A DNA stretch of 14,961 nt from Bacteroidetes bacterium CG2_30_32_10 (GTDB lineage: Bacteria > Bacteroidota > Bacteroidia > Bacteroidales > CG2-30-32-10), in contig MNXO01000125.1 of assembly GCA_001872995.1 (NCBI GenBank), positions 1 to 14,961 of the forward strand, written 5' to 3'. The notes under the pieces are model-generated. The model had not been told where the DNA came from and searched no databases. It saw nothing but the letters and a program-made list of their open reading frames with translations. A program made the translations under genes and the position numbers. This document shows, piece by piece, positions 6,988 through 12,754 of the stretch. Position 1 is the first letter of the stretch; each line of letters opens with the position of its first letter.

Positions 6988-8385
6988 ATGAAAGAAAAAC
7001 AAAAAACAATCGCATCGCCAGTATCCATTTCAGGAATTGGATTACATACTGGCAAGGAAGTTGAAATTACTTTTAAACCAGCACCCGAAAACCATGGGAT
7101 TAAATTTAAAAGAATAGACCTTGAAAACCAACCTATCATTGATGCCAATATTGACAATGTTGTAGATACATCTAGAGGCACAAGCATAGAAAAAAATGGA
7201 CATAGAATTTCTACCGTTGAACATACTCTTGCTGCAATATCTGGTTTAGATATCGACAACATCCTTATAGAAATTAATTGCTCAGAAACTCCTATTTTAG
7301 ATGGCAGTTCGAAACTTTATATTGATGCACTCAAAAAAGCGGGCATTACTGAACAAAACGCTGAAAGAGAATACATTGAAATCAAAGAAACGATCACTTA
7401 CTTTGATAAAGATAAAAAAGTGGAAATGTATATTATTCCTGACGATAAATTCAGCATATCGGTTATGGTTGATTACGAAACAGAAGTTTTGGGCTGTCAG
7501 CAAGCTACTCTTGAGAATATTGCTGATTTTGAAAACGAAATCTCTACATGCCGCACCTTTGTTTTCCTTCACGAACTTGAATATTTATACAATAACGGAT
7601 TGATTAAGGGTGGGGATCTGAATAACGCCATCGTATTTGTAGATCACGTTATTACTGACGAAGAACACACCAAATTAGCGGCAATATTCAATAGACCTAA
7701 AGTTTCTGTGTTGAAAGAAGGAATATTAGATAATGTACAACTTCACTTCAGCAACGAGCCTGCCAGACATAAACTTTTAGATGTTGTTGGTGATTTAACT
7801 TTACTCGGAAAAAGGATTAAAGGCAGAGTGATTGCTAACCGTCCAGGACATCAGTCAAATGTTTTATTTGCAAAAAAAATTAAACAAAGTTCAAACTTTG
7901 TTAAAAGTAAAATCGATTATCAAGTTTATGATTCTAACATTCCCCCATTATATGATATTAATCAGATAATGAAAATATTACCTCATAGACCTCCTTTCCT
8001 ATTAATTGATAAGATTTTAGAAATGAGTGCTGAGCATGTAGTAGGTTTAAAAAATGTTACGATGAATGAACCATTCTTTGTAGGACATTTTCCTCAAGAA
8101 CCTGTGATGCCTGGCGTGCTATCAATAGAAGCGATGGCTCAAACTGGCGGAATACTTGCTCTTAGCACCGTACCAGACCCCGAAAATTACCTTACTTTGT
8201 TTATGAAAATTGACAATGTGAAATTTAAAAATAAAGTTTGTCCTGGTGATACCATTATTTTCAGATTAGAATTAATAACTCCTATCCGAAGAGGAATTTG
8301 CCACATGCGCGGCATTGCTTATGTAAATAAAAAAATTGTGATGGAAGCCGAAATGATGGCTCAAATTATAAAGAAAATTAAATAA
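6988..8385 (+). CDS. lpxC/fabZ: LpxC-FabZ fusion: UDP-3-O-acyl-GlcNAc deacetylase / 3-hydroxyacyl-ACP dehydratase
   Basis: One 465-residue polypeptide carries two enzymes. The N-terminal part, to about residue 300, is LpxC, the zinc deacetylase that commits UDP-3-O-acyl-GlcNAc to lipid A synthesis. Its catalytic E78 and zinc ligand H79 lie in STVEHTLAA. H261, K262 and D265 lie in EPARHKLLDVVGD, and catalytic H288 in NRPGHQSN. From about 318 to the end is FabZ, which dehydrates 3-hydroxyacyl-ACP in fatty acid synthesis, with H367 in FFVGHFP and E381 in LSIEAMAQTGG. The two enzymes compete for the same acyl-ACP pool, so the fusion may balance lipid A against phospholipid; the fusion is typical of Bacteroidota and is not a local event. 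All catalytic residues checked are present in both halves. lpxA begins 16 bp downstream, so the two are almost certainly co-transcribed. Confidence 0.96.
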   Translation: MKEKQKTIASPVSISGIGLHTGKEVEITFKPAPENHGIKFKRIDLENQPIIDANIDNVVDTSRGTSIEKNGHRISTVEHTLAAISGLDIDNILIEINCSETPILDGSSKLYIDALKKAGITEQNAEREYIEIKETITYFDKDKKVEMYIIPDDKFSISVMVDYETEVLGCQQATLENIADFENEISTCRTFVFLHELEYLYNNGLIKGGDLNNAIVFVDHVITDEEHTKLAAIFNRPKVSVLKEGILDNVQLHFSNEPARHKLLDVVGDLTLLGKRIKGRVIANRPGHQSNVLFAKKIKQSSNFVKSKIDYQVYDSNIPPLYDINQIMKILPHRPPFLLIDKILEMSAEHVVGLKNVTMNEPFFVGHFPQEPVMPGVLSIEAMAQTGGILALSTVPDPENYLTLFMKIDNVKFKNKVCPGDTIIFRLELITPIRRGICHMRGIAYVNKKIVMEAEMMAQIIKKIK

Positions 8386-8401
8386 CTTAATCACTTACAT
8401 T

Positions 8402-9190
8402 ATGAATCAACCCTTAGCTTATGTTCATCCACAAGCAAAAATAGCCAACAATGTTGTTATTGAACCTTTTGTAACTATCCACAAAAATGTAGTAATTGGT
8501 GAAGGAACTTGGATTGGTTCAAATGTAACCATTATGGAAGGTGCTCATATTGGAAAAAATTGCAAAATTTTTCCTGGAGCAGTCATATCAGCAGTTCCTC
8601 AAGATTTAAAATTTAATGGCGAAGACACTACGGTTACCATAGGCGACAACGTTACTATTCGAGAGTTTGTAACTGTAAATCGCGGTACTAAAGCCAGTCT
8701 CGAAACGGTAGTGGGCAACAATTGCCTTTTAATGGCTTATGTTCATATTGCTCACGATTGTTTTGTTGGCAACAATTGCATACTTGCCAATGGAGTTACC
8801 CTTGCTGGTCATATTAAAATTGATGATTATGCTATTATTGGCGGATTATCAGCAGTGCATCAATTTGTTAATATTGGTGCCCACGTGATGATTTCTGGTG
8901 GTTCGCTGGTAAGAAAAGATGTTCCGCCTTATACCAAAGCTGCTAGAGAGCCACTTTCTTATGTTGGCATTAATTCTGTTGGACTAAGAAGAAGAGGTTT
9001 CACTCCTGAAAAAATAAAAGAAATTCAAGATATTTATCGTATTATTTATTTACGTGGATACAACGTATCACAGTCTTTAGGAATTATTGAAGCCGAAATG
9101 CCTGCTACTTCTGAAAGAGATGAGATTATTTCTTTTACTAATAATTCAAGTAGGGGTATTATGAAAGGATACTCTAGAAACGAAAAATAA
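8402..9190 (+). CDS. lpxA: LpxA: acyl-ACP--UDP-N-acetylglucosamine O-acyltransferase
   Basis: LpxA catalyses the first step of lipid A synthesis, adding a 3-hydroxyacyl chain to the 3-OH of UDP-GlcNAc. The 262-residue length is normal. Hexapeptide repeats run from about 8 to 185 and form the left-handed beta-helix. The catalytic His is H118 in YVHIAHDC (E. coli H125), with H115 matching E. coli H122. H153-Q154 match E. coli H160-Q161. The acyl-chain ruler position (E. coli G173) is Gly here, G166 in ISGGS, which leaves room for a long hydroxyacyl chain as expected in this phylum. The C-terminal helical region starts with LRRRGFTPEKI and ends with the family's SRGIMKGY-like tail. It is 16 bp after lpxC-fabZ and is the last gene of the operon, followed directly by a strong hairpin. 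Confidence 0.97.
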   Translation: MNQPLAYVHPQAKIANNVVIEPFVTIHKNVVIGEGTWIGSNVTIMEGAHIGKNCKIFPGAVISAVPQDLKFNGEDTTVTIGDNVTIREFVTVNRGTKASLETVVGNNCLLMAYVHIAHDCFVGNNCILANGVTLAGHIKIDDYAIIGGLSAVHQFVNIGAHVMISGGSLVRKDVPPYTKAAREPLSYVGINSVGLRRRGFTPEKIKEIQDIYRIIYLRGYNVSQSLGIIEAEMPATSERDEIISFTNNSSRGIMKGYSRNEK

Positions 9191-9192
9191 AA

Positions 9193-9230
9193 AAGCGTTT
9201 TAGAAGAACCAAAACGCTTGAAATATTTTT
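9193..9230. terminator. Bidirectional intrinsic terminator between lpxA and the convergent porP/sprF-like gene
   Basis: A perfect nine-base inverted repeat, AAGCGTTTT at 9193-9201 and AAAACGCTT at 9211-9219, encloses a nine-base loop. On the plus strand it is followed by GAAATATTTTT; on the minus strand the stem runs straight into CTTTTTTATTTTT. It begins within three bases of the lpxA stop and 23 bases beyond the stop of the convergent gene at 9242, so it can end both transcripts. The T tract is better on the minus strand. Confidence 0.85.
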
Positions 9231-9241
9231 AAATTATTACA

Positions 9242-10162
9242 TTATTCAAACAAACGAGGAGTCTTAGGTGTTTCTCTTGATTTGTTTATGCCACCAAAGG
9301 AAGTAGAAATCATTATTTCGTGAGAACCACCGCCATAAGTTCTGATTTTACCAATGGTATAGTCATAAGAATAACCAACTTTAACTTCTTTATTTATCTG
9401 ATATGCCAATAAAAACACTATTGAAGAACTAGTTCTATATGACAAACCGCCCCAAAGCATTTTGTTATAACACACCAATGTATTAATATCCAGTTGTGTC
9501 GTGTACAAAGTGCTTTTTAATAATACATAAGGTACTAAAAAAAATTCATCATTAATATCAAATTTATATTTGCCATATAAATAATAATGTCTTGGACTTT
9601 TTGTGAGCGAAGAACGATTAACACCTCTATCAAGGTGAGACGAAGCAATTCCAACCGCATAACCATCGTTGGAATTTAATTCAGCACCAAAATTAAAATC
9701 GGGTTTAATGCTACTCTGTTTGTTTTGAAATGCATAAGGGTCTGTTTCGTCATCTACTTTTAATTTGGTACCGTCTATTGATGTATTAATAAAACCAACG
9801 CCTAAACCTAAATTTAAACCCAAACCTGGTTGCAATTCTATAAGATAAGAATACATTGCTTTAAAATTAAGCGTTCTCTCATATCCAACCTTATCGTGTA
9901 TAAGTGATAAGCCAATTCCGCCAAACAATTTGTCTATATAGGTACTCCCATTAATAAATTGTGTTGATGGAGCGCCTGCAAAACCAATCCATTGCTGGCG
10001 ACCTATCAAAGTTGCCTTAATATCGCCACTGGTTCCAATAGCTGCAGGATTAAAAGACATTTCATTATACACATAATGACTAACACTAATATCGTTTTGC
10101 GAATACCCAACATAAGGTATTATAAAACAAACTATTATTAAGAGTAAATTTATCTTTTTCAC
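9242..10162 (-). CDS. PorP/SprF-family type IX secretion outer-membrane protein (second copy)
   Basis: This is a second 306-residue PorP/SprF-family protein. A signal peptide covers residues 1-22 (two Lys, long hydrophobic core, likely cut after YSQ). The family signature is present in a looser form than in the gene at 80-1000: VSHYVYNEMSFNPAAIG at 27-43 in place of YSQYMFN...NPAYAG, then QQW at 56-58 and GAPSTQ at 63-68. The remaining sequence has short beta-strands with Gly, Tyr and Ser, ending in a strand-like segment and a charged tail. It lies 123 bp downstream of the OmpA/SPOR gene, itself overlapping the adhesin gene, so the three form one cassette. By analogy with SprF, which is needed for SprB export in Flavobacterium johnsoniae, it probably serves the neighbouring adhesin. 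That role is inferred from position. The 123-bp gap leaves room for its own promoter. Confidence 0.88.
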   Translation of the reverse strand: MKKINLLLIIVCFIIPYVGYSQNDISVSHYVYNEMSFNPAAIGTSGDIKATLIGRQQWIGFAGAPSTQFINGSTYIDKLFGGIGLSLIHDKVGYERTLNFKAMYSYLIELQPGLGLNLGLGVGFINTSIDGTKLKVDDETDPYAFQNKQSSIKPDFNFGAELNSNDGYAVGIASSHLDRGVNRSSLTKSPRHYYLYGKYKFDINDEFFLVPYVLLKSTLYTTQLDINTLVCYNKMLWGGLSYRTSSSIVFLLAYQINKEVKVGYSYDYTIGKIRTYGGGSHEIMISTSFGGINKSRETPKTPRLFE

Positions 10163-10285
10163 CTGTATATTTTTTAAATTTTTTACTTTAAAGTCAGATA
10201 TAATACTTTGTATTTTATACTTTTATCTAAAAAAGTGATTATATTGATTATACGTAAAATAAATATATTTGTTTTCTTTTATCTA

Positions 10286-12754
10286 TCAGTTATTTAATAA
10301 ACTTTTGGCTTCCTTTATTGTTATTTTCTTTCCATTGTTATAAGCAACAATAAACGAATCGTAACCTAAATTTTTGAGCTGTTGCTGAATTTTTACGGCT
10401 GCCTTAAAATCAGTAAAGCTGCCTACAGAGTATCTGTGAAATCCATCTCCTTCAAAAGAATAGTTTATTTGTTCGCCGGTATTTCCTTTAATTCTGTTAT
10501 AATAATTAGAATTAACAGGGGTTCGGGTTGCAATAAACTGCACTCTATATTCAACGCCATCTTTAAATTTAATATTTAAGCTGCCATCCAACACATTGTT
10601 GTTGTTAGTTACATAATTATTATTAATTAAATCAAAGTTTTTAGTCAAATCAATTTTATCAATACCACTATTTTTAGAAAATGAATAATAGGAAGCAAAA
10701 TCTTGATAACTTTTGAGTAACTGAAAAGTGGTTCGTCTGTTTTTTTGATTATCGTCTTCAGTTTTAGCATTTTTAATAGCCAAATCATTTTCTCCATGAC
10801 CAATTGGAGCGAGCTTATCTTTGCTAACACCCTTGTAAATAAGGTAATTAACCACTGCATTTGCTCTTTTGTATGACAAAATTAAATTATAGTCATCACT
10901 TCCAATAGCATCCGTATAAGCATTTATTACGATGTATTGCTTGGTTTCTTTAAGGAAATCAATCAGTTTATCCAATTCGGTTTTCGATTCAGCCCTTAAA
11001 TCCCATTTATTAAAATCCCAATAAATATTTTTTATTTCGTATTCTTTTGTTTTAGGCACTTTAAGCACTTCAAGGTTTACCGTTTTGTCATTTGTTTTGG
11101 TTATTTCTTTAACATCAAGCGAATCTTCATAGTATTTGAAAGTTTTCAATTCGGTTAAATAATCGGCATCAACTACTATAATGGTATATTTAACTTCAGG
11201 GTCTTTGTCTCTAAAAATATAATCACCATTATTGTCAGACAAGGTATTATCTTTAGAACCATCATCACCAATGCAAATAACTTTTAATTTACTCAACACC
11301 TTACTTTTGGTTTTTTCTCTTACATTCCCTTTAATGTCATAAAGTTTTTTTATGCTTTTAAAAGAATATATATCGTCTTGTCCAGTTTTGTTGAGTTCAT
11401 TTTGTCTATTGCTCGAAAACCACCCATTTTCTTTAGATCCAACTTCTCTTAAAGTTATTCCAAAATCATCGGCAGACGAATTGATGGGGCTACCCAAATT
11501 AACAGGCTCCGAAAAATTGCCTTGCGCATCAATTTTAGACAAATAAATATCGAAACCACCCATCCCCGTGTGCCCAATAGAAGAAAAATACAACAATGAA
11601 TCTCCATAAATAAAAGGATATGCATCGGTATAAGGGGTATTAATTTTAGGTCCTAAATTAATTGGAATATGACTCCAAATGCCATTTTCGCGTTTCAACA
11701 TCCAAATATCTTCAGAGTTACTAATACTACCAGGCATATTTGAAACGAAAAACAGGGTATTTCCATCTTCAGAGATACTAGGATGGATAATTTCGTTTAC
11801 TTCGCTACTATATCCTTCAAACAAAACAGGGTCAGACCAAGTGTTTGTTAAATCATTGTAAATGGAAGTATAAATATTACAGGTATTTCTTTCGTATTTT
11901 AATCCGTTGCATTGGGTAAAGTAAGCCGTTTTTTCTTTGGCATTATAAGTAAAAAAAGCATCGTTGTATGGCGTATTCAAGCCTTGCAAAATATCTGGGG
12001 TTCCCCATTTTTTAGTTTTAGTGTCGAAAAGAACTTCGTAAATATCTGTATATGCCAAACCAGTTGCCTTATCTATTTTCTTGGAACTGCTCAAACCAGT
12101 TGTAGAATATGCTACCCTTGTTTTAAAAGCTGATGGAGTGGTTATCCAATATAAAAAATCATAAGTAACATTATACGTCAAATCCCATTGATTGGCATAT
12201 TTTTTATTGTCTTTGTCATTTGGATATAACACCGCAGATAAAATAGGAAAATAATATACCCCATATTCAGAGCCATCGGTATTCATTGTAACCTCATTTT
12301 TTACCTCATATTCAGGCAATTTGTTTTTGCTTAAAATACCATAATTCGCACAATCGAGAAAATGCTTGGCATCCAAATCGCTGGGGTCTTCTTTCAAACG
12401 TTCTTCCATATATTTAATCGCCTCACCATATTTGCCAGAACGAATCAACATATCACCCAAATACATATCCACTTCAGTTGAATTGTTGCCCAACGATTTT
12501 GAGCTAATATACTCAATACTCGCAAGGTTGTAATTTCCCGTTTTCCGATAACATTCTCCTAATTGAAAATGAACATACGATTGTATTTCCGTATTCACTT
12601 TCTTTTTCTTCAGAATACCTTTGTATGTAGGAATAGCTTCGGAAAAAGAGCCGTGTTTGAACATAGTATCAGCATTGGCTGTAATACTTTGAGCAATGGA
12701 TAAGTTTGAAATTAAAATTCCAAATAGCGCGACGATAGTTATTAGTTTTCTCAT
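10286..12754 (-). CDS. PorE-like envelope protein: TPR, PD40 propeller, carboxypeptidase-regulatory-like, OmpA and SPOR domains
   Basis: This 822-residue exported protein has a signal peptide at 1-21 (cut near SIA-Q). A TPR-like helical region follows from about 25 to 140, with repeats around YKGILKKKK, FQLGECYRKTGNY and SGKYGEAIKYMEERL. Residues 150-465 look like a PD40/WD40-type beta-propeller, with blades such as SEDGNTLFFVSN near 333 and DSLLYFSSIGHTGMGGFDIY near 390. A carboxypeptidase-regulatory/CNA-B-like sandwich lies at 470-560. The OmpA C-terminal domain occupies about 570-680, with YTDAIGSDDYN, LSYKRA and NRRTTF; the usual GHTD is AYTD, keeping the Asp. The last 85 residues (from YRVQF near 737, with HRYSVGSFTDFKAA and FIVAYNNGKKI) look like a SPOR domain. 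TPR-PD40-CRD-OmpA is the PorE plan of the T9SS; the SPOR tail is extra. Its ATG overlaps the adhesin stop (ATGA), so translation is probably coupled. Confidence 0.88.
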   Translation of the reverse strand: MRKLITIVALFGILISNLSIAQSITANADTMFKHGSFSEAIPTYKGILKKKKVNTEIQSYVHFQLGECYRKTGNYNLASIEYISSKSLGNNSTEVDMYLGDMLIRSGKYGEAIKYMEERLKEDPSDLDAKHFLDCANYGILSKNKLPEYEVKNEVTMNTDGSEYGVYYFPILSAVLYPNDKDNKKYANQWDLTYNVTYDFLYWITTPSAFKTRVAYSTTGLSSSKKIDKATGLAYTDIYEVLFDTKTKKWGTPDILQGLNTPYNDAFFTYNAKEKTAYFTQCNGLKYERNTCNIYTSIYNDLTNTWSDPVLFEGYSSEVNEIIHPSISEDGNTLFFVSNMPGSISNSEDIWMLKRENGIWSHIPINLGPKINTPYTDAYPFIYGDSLLYFSSIGHTGMGGFDIYLSKIDAQGNFSEPVNLGSPINSSADDFGITLREVGSKENGWFSSNRQNELNKTGQDDIYSFKSIKKLYDIKGNVREKTKSKVLSKLKVICIGDDGSKDNTLSDNNGDYIFRDKDPEVKYTIIVVDADYLTELKTFKYYEDSLDVKEITKTNDKTVNLEVLKVPKTKEYEIKNIYWDFNKWDLRAESKTELDKLIDFLKETKQYIVINAYTDAIGSDDYNLILSYKRANAVVNYLIYKGVSKDKLAPIGHGENDLAIKNAKTEDDNQKNRRTTFQLLKSYQDFASYYSFSKNSGIDKIDLTKNFDLINNNYVTNNNNVLDGSLNIKFKDGVEYRVQFIATRTPVNSNYYNRIKGNTGEQINYSFEGDGFHRYSVGSFTDFKAAVKIQQQLKNLGYDSFIVAYNNGKKITIKEAKSLLNN

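Noticed and set aside
7866..7945. Possible missed gene boundary (frameshift or gene fusion error) between LpxC and FabZ
   Set aside because: The frame is open throughout, the linker is normal for the fused protein of this phylum and all catalytic residues checked on both sides are present.
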